NCBI RefSeq assembly: GCF_006494715.1
Contig: NZ_CP041151.1
Coordinates: 2,232,001 to 2,296,000, forward strand
Direction of reading: 5' to 3'
DNA: 64,000 bases
DNA from: Shewanella sp. SNU WT4
Lineage (GTDB): Bacteria; Pseudomonadota; Gammaproteobacteria; Enterobacterales; Shewanellaceae
Made by a program: the position numbers and the translations under genes. Below are positions 8,505-19,196 of the stretch, piece by piece. How positions within the stretch are numbered: position 1 is the first letter of the stretch; every line of letters starts with the position of its first letter. The notes beneath the pieces are model-generated. The model ran no database searches, was not told where the DNA came from, and was given only the letters and a program-made list of their open reading frames with translations.

Positions 8505-9182
8505 TTAGTTTATCTTCTTGAGTAGATCATTAAGTAACTGGTGCGCCATATTGACATCGCGCTGACCTAAACTGCTGAGATGATCAAGTAACCACGGATG
8601 CAATTTATCTTGCTCAGTTACAGTAAGCTTATCCAGTAACAATTCACCTTTCTGCTTTAAGGCTTGCAGTGAGCCATGTGAGGCTTCAACACTTTGCAAT
8701 CCTATCATGCGGCTCACTTGCGATAAGGCGTAGCTATAGACCATTACCGCTTGGGCTAAATTAAGTGATGGATAATCATTGGCAAGCGGCACGTAGGAGA
8801 AGCGATCACACAATTGCAACTCTTGATTGGTTAAACCCGATGATTCGCGGCCAAAAACTAAAGCAGCCGAGGAGGTAGGAAATAGCTCAAGCTCGCTGGC
8901 CAATTGCTCTGGGGTTAAATAGGTTCGGCTTTGGCCGCGCTCTCTTGCAGTCGTTGCTATTAATAAATCAAATTCAGCGCGAATGGATTCTAAACTTGGG
9001 GCCACTTCAATACTTTCGAGTATGTCTTGAGCGCCATGGGCTAACCACTGAGCTTCGGGTTGTAAATGCTGCTCAGAATTGATAATGATTAATCGTGAGA
9101 ATCCCATGGTTTTTATCGCACGAGCCGCGGCACCAATATTGCCAGCCCTCGCAGGTTCGACTAACACAATTGCAAGATCCAT
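8505..9182 (-). CDS. lasT: SPOUT RNA methyltransferase of the LasT/YjtD type
   Basis: The 225-residue protein belongs to the TrmH/SpoU superfamily, S-adenosylmethionine-dependent RNA 2'-O-methyltransferases with a trefoil knot. Motifs: NIGAAARAIKTMGF near the N terminus, VFGRESSGLTNQEL in the middle and YPSLNLAQAVMVYSY in the knot region. The whole sequence aligns by memory with E. coli LasT (228 residues) better than with TrmJ, including the C-terminal QRD-x3-H-LL segment. Which RNA it modifies has not been settled for this subgroup, as far as I know. Single gene, ending at the shared terminator. Confidence 0.85.
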   Translation of the reverse strand: MDLAIVLVEPARAGNIGAAARAIKTMGFSRLIIINSEQHLQPEAQWLAHGAQDILESIEVAPSLESIRAEFDLLIATTARERGQSRTYLTPEQLASELELFPTSSAALVFGRESSGLTNQELQLCDRFSYVPLANDYPSLNLAQAVMVYSYALSQVSRMIGLQSVEASHGSLQALKQKGELLLDKLTVTEQDKLHPWLLDHLSSLGQRDVNMAHQLLNDLLKKIN

Positions 9183-9496
9183 AGATTAAATTTCCGAAAA
9201 TAGGTGTAACAAGGCAGTTGGCTTGTTATGGCTAACAAAGAGTAAGGACTGCATTTTACGGATTTTTGCCGCTGGATAAAGAGAAGTTTCAAATAGAGAC
9301 AGTGTGATGCCTAAGTTAGCTTTACAACTCAATGGTACGCATGTTGACCTTGAAGATTATCAACAGCATAGCTTGAGATTAAACTTGTTTTACAAGATTA
9401 ATATCTCTCCAGATTTCATTGATTAGCCTAGTCAATTGCACTAGATTTCAACTGTTTCAAATTATTAACATTTAAAGTTTGGTCTTGGAGTGACTC
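9183..9496. other. Intergenic region between lasT and eptA
   Basis: 314 bases between divergent genes, presumably holding both promoters. The only coding-like stretch is the 39-codon frame at 9307-9426, listed separately. I see no convincing regulator site. Confidence 0.5.
9307..9426 (+). CDS. Possible small ORF, 39 codons
   Basis: ATG to TAG frame coding for a 39-residue peptide with a normal-looking composition (MPKLALQLNGTHVDLEDYQQ at the start). No good ribosome binding site precedes it, and it is not recognised. It might be the remnant of a longer gene. Low confidence. Confidence 0.2.
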   Translation: MPKLALQLNGTHVDLEDYQQHSLRLNLFYKINISPDFID

Positions 9497-11110
9497 TTGT
9501 CGAAAATAACAACAATACCCCCAGTACGTTTTTTGGCGATTCTTGCCTTATATTATGTCGCCGTATTTAATCTGCCATTGTGGATATTTGTCCAACACGG
9601 CTTAGAAAAACAAGGCCAATTTAGCCTGTGGTTTGTCGTATCTTTACCTATTTTTTTATGGGCGGCGCTCGCCTTTATTTTTAGCCTAGTGAGTCCTCGA
9701 CCTTTACTTAAAATCATCTTTATTCCGTTAACCTTATTATCCTCCATCGTCTTTTTTGCTGGCTGGAAATTAGGGGTAGTGTTTGATTACGGCATGATGG
9801 AAAATATTTTTCAGACTAATCCTGCTGAAGCATCTATGTACTTTAATCTCGCATCCATGCTGGCTTTTGCGTTATCGGGAGTATTACCTGCCTATCTAAT
9901 TTGGAAGCTTAAATTTACTGTTCAACCCATAAAAACCGCAGTGAAGCACAGAGCAATATTTATGCTGAGTTTGCTGGTGATTATTGGCTTAATTGCGGCG
10001 TGCTTTATGAAAAGTTACCTGGCCTTTGGTCGCAATAACGATGAAATTAAGCGTTTAGTGGTACCAACTTACTTTATTGGCTCACTCGCTAAGTATATCA
10101 ATCGTACTTATATCGAAACGCCTTTGCCTTACACCCAACTCGGTGTCGATGCCAAAGTAACTTCGACTAAAGCGACGCCGAATTTAATGGTGCTGGTGGT
10201 CGGCGAAACTGCCAGAGCGCAAAACTCTGCCTATTACGGTTACAGCCAAAACACTAACCCTTATACCGCCAAATACCCATTACAAGTGTTTGCCGATGTC
10301 AGCTCTTGCGGCACAGCAACGGCGGTATCTTTACCTTGCATGTTCTCGCGCTTTAACCGCGAGCAATACAACGCCCGTAAAGCCAAAGCCCAGGACAATG
10401 TGATTGATGTATTAGACCATGCTGGCGTCAATGTGCTGTGGATGGATAACGACAGTGGTTGCAAGGGCGTATGTAGCCGAGTGAAGCGTGTGACTATTTC
10501 GCTGGATAGCGATCCTGCCTTATGTAATGGCACCAGTTGTCTTGATCAAGTGTTAGTCAATGCCCTCGATAACGCCTTAACTGAACTCACAGATAATAAT
10601 ACTTTGATAGTGTTACATATCATGGGTAGCCATGGGCCAACGTATTATCAGCGCTACCCTGAGGCGCAGCGCCATTTCACCCCAGATTGCCAGCGCAGTG
10701 ATATTCAGAACTGTGAGCATGAAGCCTTGGTCAATACCTATGATAATACCTTGGTGTATACCGATTACATTTTAAGTGAAGTGATCAAACGGCTTGAAAC
10801 CGTTAAAGGTTACGACACCGCCATGCTGTACTTATCTGATCACGGTGAATCCCTCGGGGAAATGGGCTTATATTTACATGGCACCCCTTATGCGGTGGCG
10901 CCCAAAGAGCAAACTCACATTCCCTTGTTAACCTGGTTTTCCAAGGCATTTTTGCAGGAGAATCATTTATCGTTAGCCTGTATAGAAGAGCAAGCTAAAA
11001 CAGGTCATTTTTCTCATGACAATCTGTTTGATACTCTGTTAGGGTTATTTAATATCAGCAGTGAAGCCTACCAACCCGCACAAGATATGCTTGCGGTATG
11101 TCGGCAGTAA
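9497..11110 (+). CDS. eptA: Lipid A phosphoethanolamine transferase
   Basis: Inner-membrane enzyme that transfers phosphoethanolamine from phosphatidylethanolamine to lipid A, reducing binding of cationic peptides such as polymyxin. The 537-residue length fits EptA/PmrC. Five N-terminal membrane segments (about residues 10-170) precede a periplasmic sulfatase-like domain. That domain carries the nucleophile motif GETARAQN near residue 238 and metal-ligand motifs HIMGSHGP and LYLSDHGES. Several Cys pairs suggest periplasmic disulfides. The TTG start is supported by GGAG about eight bases upstream. Single gene; no adjacent two-component system of the PmrAB type is visible. Confidence 0.92.
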   Translation: MSKITTIPPVRFLAILALYYVAVFNLPLWIFVQHGLEKQGQFSLWFVVSLPIFLWAALAFIFSLVSPRPLLKIIFIPLTLLSSIVFFAGWKLGVVFDYGMMENIFQTNPAEASMYFNLASMLAFALSGVLPAYLIWKLKFTVQPIKTAVKHRAIFMLSLLVIIGLIAACFMKSYLAFGRNNDEIKRLVVPTYFIGSLAKYINRTYIETPLPYTQLGVDAKVTSTKATPNLMVLVVGETARAQNSAYYGYSQNTNPYTAKYPLQVFADVSSCGTATAVSLPCMFSRFNREQYNARKAKAQDNVIDVLDHAGVNVLWMDNDSGCKGVCSRVKRVTISLDSDPALCNGTSCLDQVLVNALDNALTELTDNNTLIVLHIMGSHGPTYYQRYPEAQRHFTPDCQRSDIQNCEHEALVNTYDNTLVYTDYILSEVIKRLETVKGYDTAMLYLSDHGESLGEMGLYLHGTPYAVAPKEQTHIPLLTWFSKAFLQENHLSLACIEEQAKTGHFSHDNLFDTLLGLFNISSEAYQPAQDMLAVCRQ

Positions 11111-11185
11111 CAACTAAGATTTAACTAAGGCAAGCATGGGGTCATGCTTGCCTAGCAGGGATGAATTGATCAACAGGACTTGAAC

Positions 11186-12727
<1,542 letters not shown>

Positions 12728-12750
12728 CTATTTCTCTGCTTCTCCTCTCC

Positions 12751-12784
12751 GAACCGTACGTGCACCTTTCAGCGCATACGGCTC
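12751..12784 (-). ncRNA. Group II intron domain V
   Basis: The 34-base catalytic hairpin begins GAGCCGUAUGCG and ends CACGUACGGUUC on the minus strand, with a GAAA tetraloop and the catalytic AGC triad in the lower stem. This is the most conserved part of group II ribozymes and fits the consensus at nearly all positions. It lies 5 bases after the reverse transcriptase stop. Confidence 0.95.
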
Positions 12785-12789
12785 TCCGC

Positions 12790-14313
12790 TTAATTGTGGC
12801 TAACAGCCATGGCAACATCGCTATAGCGAGACATGACAGTATTTCTAATTTCATCTCTGAGGTAGGAGTTTGCTTCTGGTGATCGCCATCTAAAGGGTAA
12901 TTTAGGGCTACTCACTAATCTAAATAGTGACGCGCCACATAAATTTCCACGATTGCTTTTACCAAATAACACCCATGTCGTTGCCTGATTTGGTGTTGGA
13001 CGTTTGATCCATGTCATCATTAACGATTTAATAGAACAACGATATTTTCTAGCCAACCACTTAGCGAGTTTCCAGAAAATAATACGATCAATTTTGCTGT
13101 AAACTTTCGCGGTGTAATCAGTATGTCGATAAAATTGTGCCCAACCCTTAAGTTTGCGATTGAGTTGTTCCACTTTGTCTATCTTGCTACAGCTATGATC
13201 CCCTGATAAAGCCTGACTCAATGAATGAGAAAATGCTTTGGCTTTACCGTTTGGAATACCAGTCACCACTCGCATATTTCCCTTAGGTCCACGCTTTCGA
13301 ATGATCCTATGTCCGAGAAATATAAAACCGTCATTCACATGTGTAATATGAGTTTTATCCATATTTAACGTGAGTTGCAGCTTACCTTCTAGGAAGTGTC
13401 GACATTGGTCACAAATTGCCTCTGCTTGTTGTTTATTGCCTTTGACAATCACTAGAAAGTCATCAGCATAACGGCAATAAGCAACGGCAGGTTTCCATTG
13501 TCTGTTTTCCTCAACCGCAGGTTTTCGCTTGATTTTGATACTGTGGTTCCAGTACCAGCGGTCTTTACGGGCTTTCTTGCTCAAGTAACATTTATCCAAA
13601 TATTGATCGAACTCATTAAGCATTATGTTTGACAATAACGGAGAAATTACACCACCTTGTGGTACGCCTTCGCTTGTTGCACAAAATAGGTTACGTTCAA
13701 TGTGTCCAGCTTTAATGAAGCGCCAAAGCAAATCATTAAATCGACGGCAGTTGATCCGTTTACGAACACATTTCATCAATAATCGATGGTGAACTGTATC
13801 AAAATAGCTTGATAAGTCTCCTTCAATTATCCAGCGACCTCGAGGCTCATTGGATTCGGTCATTTGTAGTTTAACCGTGCGAATGGCGTGATGGACACTG
13901 CGCTCTGGTCTAAAGCCATAGGACAACGAATGAAAATCATTTTCCCATATCGGCTCCATTGCCATGAGCATGGCACGTTGAACTATTCTATCCCTAAGCG
14001 TTGGTATACCTAAAGGACGTAGCTTTCCATTGGCCTTGGGAATATAGATCCGTCTAGCAGGCATCGGTTGATAGTTACCTGACAGCAGATCATCTCTGAT
14101 CTCATCAAGATAACCAGCCAAATAAGCCTGTATATGAATCTTTGTTATTCCATCAACACCAGGCGTTTTAGCACCTTTTGAAGAAAGCGTTACTTCAGCC
14201 GCTTGGCGAAGCCAATGCGGGTGACTGATAAGGCGCAGCAGTCGATTAACGCGACGCGTTTTATCGGTTGCTGTCCATGTTGCTAATTTACGTTGCTGTT
14301 CGCTGATTATCAA
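12790..14313 (-). CDS. ltrA: Group II intron reverse transcriptase/maturase
   Basis: Intron-encoded protein of about 507 residues that helps splicing and copies the intron into new DNA sites. Reverse transcriptase blocks are readable: GVDGITK, RPLGIPTLRDRIVQ, YGFRPERSVHHAI, DLSSYFDTVHH, GVPQGGVISPLLSNI and the active site YADDFLVIV. A maturase X region (about residues 380-460) follows. There is no Cys-pair HNH endonuclease domain at the C terminus. The start appears to be TTG at 14313, with weak GAAG upstream; no in-frame ATG precedes it. The frame is intact, so the intron may still be mobile. Confidence 0.93.
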   Translation of the reverse strand: MIISEQQRKLATWTATDKTRRVNRLLRLISHPHWLRQAAEVTLSSKGAKTPGVDGITKIHIQAYLAGYLDEIRDDLLSGNYQPMPARRIYIPKANGKLRPLGIPTLRDRIVQRAMLMAMEPIWENDFHSLSYGFRPERSVHHAIRTVKLQMTESNEPRGRWIIEGDLSSYFDTVHHRLLMKCVRKRINCRRFNDLLWRFIKAGHIERNLFCATSEGVPQGGVISPLLSNIMLNEFDQYLDKCYLSKKARKDRWYWNHSIKIKRKPAVEENRQWKPAVAYCRYADDFLVIVKGNKQQAEAICDQCRHFLEGKLQLTLNMDKTHITHVNDGFIFLGHRIIRKRGPKGNMRVVTGIPNGKAKAFSHSLSQALSGDHSCSKIDKVEQLNRKLKGWAQFYRHTDYTAKVYSKIDRIIFWKLAKWLARKYRCSIKSLMMTWIKRPTPNQATTWVLFGKSNRGNLCGASLFRLVSSPKLPFRWRSPEANSYLRDEIRNTVMSRYSDVAMAVSHN

Positions 14314-14976
14314 AGGTCTTCACTTCATTAAGGTCAGGTAATTTGCTGACGCAAATCAATTAAACTGTGTCCCTTCGCCATGTAATGGGCTTTCCCCATC
14401 TCAGACTACTACGAACACTCCGCCAGCTTGTTTGTCATCAGGGTCATGCTCCCTTAGCATTCAAAACAAACCTTCCCCGGTTTATCTACCTGAACTCAAA
14501 CATATTGGGGTGGATGCCGATCGCAGTCTTTGACCTTATCGTACTGTAAGGTGATGATGCTTAAACGCAGAATTGTGATTTAACGTTTATCCATTAATAA
14601 GTACATATTTATTACTCATTAATTCGGCAATAGTGCCCATACGTTTAGCACTATTGCAGCACCATATTGCCTGTTAATTCGTGTAGGCAATGGCGACGTT
14701 TCAGCCCATAGATGCGGGTTAACCGGTTCATGTTCTTCATCCGTCCAATACTTAGTCTAGAGGAGCATCTTGGCTTAACGAATTCGCCTCACTCCCCGTT
14801 GTCAGCGAGTTACATCACCTTATCAGCATACGATAAGTCACTGCCGCTCAGACTCAACTATCTGCACAACCAGATAGTGCCATAAACAATGTAGCTCCTG
14901 CCGTAGTGTTCATGTATTTCAGATAGACTCGTGGTTCGTTAAAGCATTCCATGCTAGTGCTGAACTCCGGGCATAC

Positions 14977-15265
14977 CGTAGGTTACATCGCCACACCAAA
15001 CCGTATTTGGCTCAACAACATCAAATTGTCTATTGAGTAAATTGGGGATGTCTGTGTATTCATTTCCTGATTTTTTATAGCGATGCTGTGGCTGCTGGCA
15101 ACTCACCAGTCCTAACTTTTTCATCAAGCGGCCTGCTCGATAGCGACTTAATTGCACATCTTGCGTTGTCGCTATGGTTGCAATAGTTCTGGCTCCTGCA
15201 GAGCCTTCACTTTGCTCGTGTATATCCTTAACCTTTGTTTCCAAGAGAACTTGTGCTGTGTTCAT
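14977..15265 (-). CDS. IS3 transposase orfB, 5' exon
   Basis: N-terminal part of orfB, from an internal ATG at 15265; in practice it is read as a fusion from orfA after frameshifting at 15415-15421. The -1 frame upstream is open and reads the conserved linker with [17 protein letters not shown]. The exon contains the family motif [14 protein letters not shown] and [11 protein letters not shown] with the first catalytic Asp, and stops at the intron boundary at 14977. In unspliced RNA the frame would run a few codons into the intron and end at a stop, giving an inactive fragment. Confidence 0.88.
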
Positions 15266-15334
15266 TGTTCTATCGCGCTTAAGCCAGTAACGATAACTGC
15301 TACGGTGAACTCCAAATACATCACATGAAACTGA

Positions 15335-15681
<347 letters not shown>

Positions 15682-15756
15682 TTTGCCACCCAATGTATAC
15701 GCCCTAAGCATAATATTTGTTTCTTAATGGATGGCCAAATTAACTATGCCACTTCA

Positions 15757-16175
15757 CACTCATATTACCCCTTCCCGTGAAATTTTTTGAATGGGAGCTA
15801 GTATATGTATGAAAAACAAAATTGCTATTGTTAGTAATAACTTATAAGCAATTATTTGATCAAAACATTTATTCTCCATCTAAGTAAAATTTCATCAATA
15901 GCTTACTGCTTGAACACTGGATTTTTCGATTTTTCATATAATTCAACCAGTGCAAAATGAGTTCAGTAACGAAAGAGTCGATGTCTTATTGAGATGGTGT
16001 TTTACAACCAGCAGCTGATAGCTATTTAGTAATGTCTAGACATGATGTAGGAGGTTTAATATGTGATGTAAGTGTATGTTATTGAAAGTAATAAACAAAA
16101 AAGACTCATATGGTGACCTTCAGTCGCTCACTCACAGAGTCTCTTGCTCAATTATTGACGCAACAATATAAGCCA
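15757..16175. other. Intergenic region downstream of patZ, next to the IS3 element
   Basis: 419 AT-rich bases without a supported gene. I saw only short frames without ribosome binding sites. It may contain remnants of whatever followed the diguanylate cyclase gene before the element arrived, but nothing is recognisable. Confidence 0.5.
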
Positions 16176-16194
16176 CTAATCACTCAGTGGCTTA
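16169..16194. repeat. Perfect 9-bp inverted repeat over the patZ stop codon
   Basis: TAAGCCACT (16169-16177) and AGTGGCTTA (16186-16194) flank an 8-base loop; the patZ TAG stop (16176-16178) straddles the loop edge. There is no following T run on either strand, so it is not a clear intrinsic terminator. It could stabilise the mRNA 3' end. Confidence 0.4.
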
Positions 16195-18917
16195 TGCATA
16201 TGAATGAGCCTGTCTTCTAAATCAAAGGTCACGCTAAAGCCTAAACTTTTGGCGAGGTTAGCCATGTTGCGATTTTCTATCATGGTATAGCCGCTGATAC
16301 TCTTGGTTTGCTTATTAGTGAAAAACACAATTAACTTTTCTAGCAATAAGCGGCCTATGCCTAAGCCTTGATAATCACTGCGCACTGCCATGGCAAATTC
16401 GGCATCGGTATTATCAGGGTCGATGGAGGCTCGCACCGCACCTAAGGTAATTTCCTCCCCATGCTCGTCGGTATCTATGGCGATAAAGGCCATTTCGCGG
16501 GCGTAATCAATTTGGGTAAATACGGCCATTTCTTCATGGGTCATGGCGGCGCGTACGCCAAAATAGCGCTTATATCTATCTTCTGCCGACAAGGAATTAT
16601 CAAAGATTAAATGCTTAGGTTCATCTTCTGGCAATATCGGCCGTAACATCACGCGCCGGCCATTTTTTAAGGTGTGCCATTGCTCTAATTCTTTTGGATA
16701 TGGCTGAATGGCTAGGGGCTCTATTGGGGTGTTTGCTTGTGGATAGAGCTTGATTAACACATCTAAGGCGGTGATCTGTTTGCCAGCCGCTAACACGGGA
16801 TTGAGATCAAGGGATTCAATTTGCGGGCAATCAATGATCAAAAGCGAGATTTTGGTGAGCAATACACATAATGCTTGCCTATCTAACCCGAGCGGTAAGT
16901 GCCTATCGCGCAGCTTATTGGTCTTTAATGCCTGAATGACCATGTATCTCGCTAATGCCATATTCAGTGGCGGCAAAGCGACAGTGGCATCGCGGGTGGG
17001 TGACCATTCTGAGCCACCTTCACCAAGACAAATAGCAGGGCCAAAAATGGGGTCGGTAATCACAGCTAAGCGCAGTTCTTGCGCGCCCGCGGTGAGCGCC
17101 ATTTTTTGCACTAACAGCCCATCAATATTGGCATTACTGTCTATGGCTTTTACACGCGCTTGCATGGCGTCTGCCGCTTGGCGCACTTCATCGCTGGAAT
17201 TAAGGTTTAGCATGACGCCTTGCACATCAGATTTATACATGATTTGCGGCGATTGAATTTTTAGGGCTACCGGAAAACCGATGGTTTGCGCATGTTGGCA
17301 GGCCATATCGACATCACTGGCCGCTAAGGTAGTAATGGTATCTATACCGTAGGCCGCTAATATGCCAGTGGCATCATGGGTTTCTAGGTTAAGTTTGCCC
17401 GCTTGCTGCGCGGCGGTGATGATGTCTCTAGCATCTTGAATGCGGGTTGGAATGTTTTCAGGAATGGATTGCGGCACTTCTTGCAGCAACTTTTGGTTAC
17501 GCCTAAATTCCACCAAATGCATTAATGAACCAACCGCGCCTTCTGGAGTGCGATAGGTGGGAATGCCTGCTTTAGTGAAAATCTTACGGGCTTGAAAGGC
17601 GGCATCTTCCCCTGACCAATTAGTTAAAATACTGACTTTATGGCTATTGGGGTGACTTGCCAGCAAGCTCACCACCGCATTGGCTATCTCAGTGCTTTGG
17701 TTTAAGGCCGAAGGCGAGTGCAGGAGCAAAATGGCATCAGCCAGTTGTAAATCAAGCATTACCCTTAGGGTATTGATATAGCGCTTGGCATCGGCATCGC
17801 CGCCAATATCGATGGGATTATGGCGCGACCAATTTGCCGGTAAAATCGCATTCAGTTGATTGATGCATTCATCACTTAATTCCGCGGGCTTACCGCCGCG
17901 TAAAATTAAGCTATCGAGCGCCAAAATCGCAGGGCCACCGCCATTACTGATAATGGCTAAACGCTCGCCGCGCAATCTATTTGGGTGAATTAAGCTTTCA
18001 ACGGCGGCAAATAACTCAGGTAAGTCCAAGACCCTTAGCATACCGGCGCGGCGAAACACGGCGTCATAGACAATGTCATAACCAATCGGTCCGCCGGTGT
18101 GGCGTCTTGCGGCGGCTGCGCCTTCAACGCTGCGCCCTGATTTAATCACTAAGATAGGTTTATGTTTAGCGCAGGCTCTGGCAGCGGATATAAAGCGCTG
18201 TTTATTTTTGACTGAATCTATATACAGCATCACAGCATGGGTAGCGGAATCGCGGGCTAAGTAATCCAGTAATTCGCCTACATCAATATCACATGTATCC
18301 CCTAATGAGATAAACGCACTAAAGCCGATGTTCTTATGATTAGCCCAGTCTAAAACTGTGGTACCTATGGCGGATGATTGCGACACAAAAGCTATGTTGC
18401 CTTTATTGGCCTGCGCGTGGGCAACGCTGGCATTAAGACCTAGGTAGGGCAGAATAATCCCTAAGCTATTGGGGCCTAAAATGCGCATGTTGTAGCGTTT
18501 AGCTACATTCACAATATCGGCAATAGAGGCATTGGTTTGATTGGTGTTATCGCCGTTATCTTCGTTATCACTAGGCTTGCCGCTGTGGTCATAACTCTCA
18601 TGGCCTATGTCGCTTGCCATGATAATGGCCGCCTTACAGCCTATTTGCGCTAAGGTTTCAATCAGTTGAAATACGCGGCTACCACGGGTGCAGACTATGG
18701 CGAGATCAGGGATGATAGGTAAATCCGTGATATTGGGATAAGCTAGAATGCCGTGTACTGCGGTGGCATTTGGGGTGACTGGCATCACAGGGCCATGAAA
18801 GTTATTGGCCAATAAATTCTTAATCACTAAATAGCCTGCGCTTTGGGTGCGATTTGACGCCCCAATAATGGCAATGGCGTTGGGCTTAAAAATACTGCGT
18901 AGGGTCGGTTGACTCAT
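16176..18917 (-). CDS. patZ: PatZ-type protein lysine acetyltransferase (acyl-CoA synthetase-like plus GNAT)
   Basis: About 913 residues from the ATG at 18917 (MSQPTLRSIF); an ORF extension of 16 codons upstream is unlikely. The order is a CoA-binding Rossmann domain (IAIIGAS near residue 14), succinyl-CoA synthetase-like domains, an ATP-grasp domain (about 500-700) and a C-terminal GNAT acetyltransferase (about 750-905, with QGLGIGRLL for acetyl-CoA). E. coli PatZ acetylates and inactivates acetyl-CoA synthetase. This protein aligns by memory over its full length with PatZ. The segment RRHTGGPIGYD carries His273, where E. coli PatZ has Asn, so ADP-forming acyl-CoA synthetase activity might be retained. 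Single gene. Confidence 0.88.
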   Translation of the reverse strand: MSQPTLRSIFKPNAIAIIGASNRTQSAGYLVIKNLLANNFHGPVMPVTPNATAVHGILAYPNITDLPIIPDLAIVCTRGSRVFQLIETLAQIGCKAAIIMASDIGHESYDHSGKPSDNEDNGDNTNQTNASIADIVNVAKRYNMRILGPNSLGIILPYLGLNASVAHAQANKGNIAFVSQSSAIGTTVLDWANHKNIGFSAFISLGDTCDIDVGELLDYLARDSATHAVMLYIDSVKNKQRFISAARACAKHKPILVIKSGRSVEGAAAARRHTGGPIGYDIVYDAVFRRAGMLRVLDLPELFAAVESLIHPNRLRGERLAIISNGGGPAILALDSLILRGGKPAELSDECINQLNAILPANWSRHNPIDIGGDADAKRYINTLRVMLDLQLADAILLLHSPSALNQSTEIANAVVSLLASHPNSHKVSILTNWSGEDAAFQARKIFTKAGIPTYRTPEGAVGSLMHLVEFRRNQKLLQEVPQSIPENIPTRIQDARDIITAAQQAGKLNLETHDATGILAAYGIDTITTLAASDVDMACQHAQTIGFPVALKIQSPQIMYKSDVQGVMLNLNSSDEVRQAADAMQARVKAIDSNANIDGLLVQKMALTAGAQELRLAVITDPIFGPAICLGEGGSEWSPTRDATVALPPLNMALARYMVIQALKTNKLRDRHLPLGLDRQALCVLLTKISLLIIDCPQIESLDLNPVLAAGKQITALDVLIKLYPQANTPIEPLAIQPYPKELEQWHTLKNGRRVMLRPILPEDEPKHLIFDNSLSAEDRYKRYFGVRAAMTHEEMAVFTQIDYAREMAFIAIDTDEHGEEITLGAVRASIDPDNTDAEFAMAVRSDYQGLGIGRLLLEKLIVFFTNKQTKSISGYTMIENRNMANLAKSLGFSVTFDLEDRLIHMHKPLSD

Positions 18918-19196
18918 GTACTCTTCATCCGTTGAAGCTGATTGAAAGAGTGTACCTGAGGCCACTTAGCTTGCACAGGTTTTGCGCGCATTGGCCTTGA
19001 GTTACTTTAGGTTTAGCAGCGACTTAGCTGTGATGTAGCATCGCTTTAGCGCGGTAGCAGCGAAGGCACAAAGGAGGGGGTGCCTCATGAGTTTAGCTGT
19101 GCCATCATCTTATAAATTAAGCGTTTTTAATCAAGCGAGGCAGGGCGCCAATGCTATAGTTGTACCATTGCCAACCCGTGCAACAAGGCCACTCAA

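Noticed and set aside
12790..14313. Retron or diversity-generating retroelement reverse transcriptase
   Set aside because: The maturase region, domain V and the rejoined exons identify it as a group II intron; no template/variable repeat or msr/msd structure was seen.
14367..14549. 60-codon open frame on the plus strand within the intron
   Set aside because: Lies in the structured RNA part (domains I-III) on the opposite strand to the intron; no ribosome site.
16169..16194. Intrinsic terminator for patZ
   Set aside because: The stem is good but neither strand has a T run after it; kept only as an inverted repeat.
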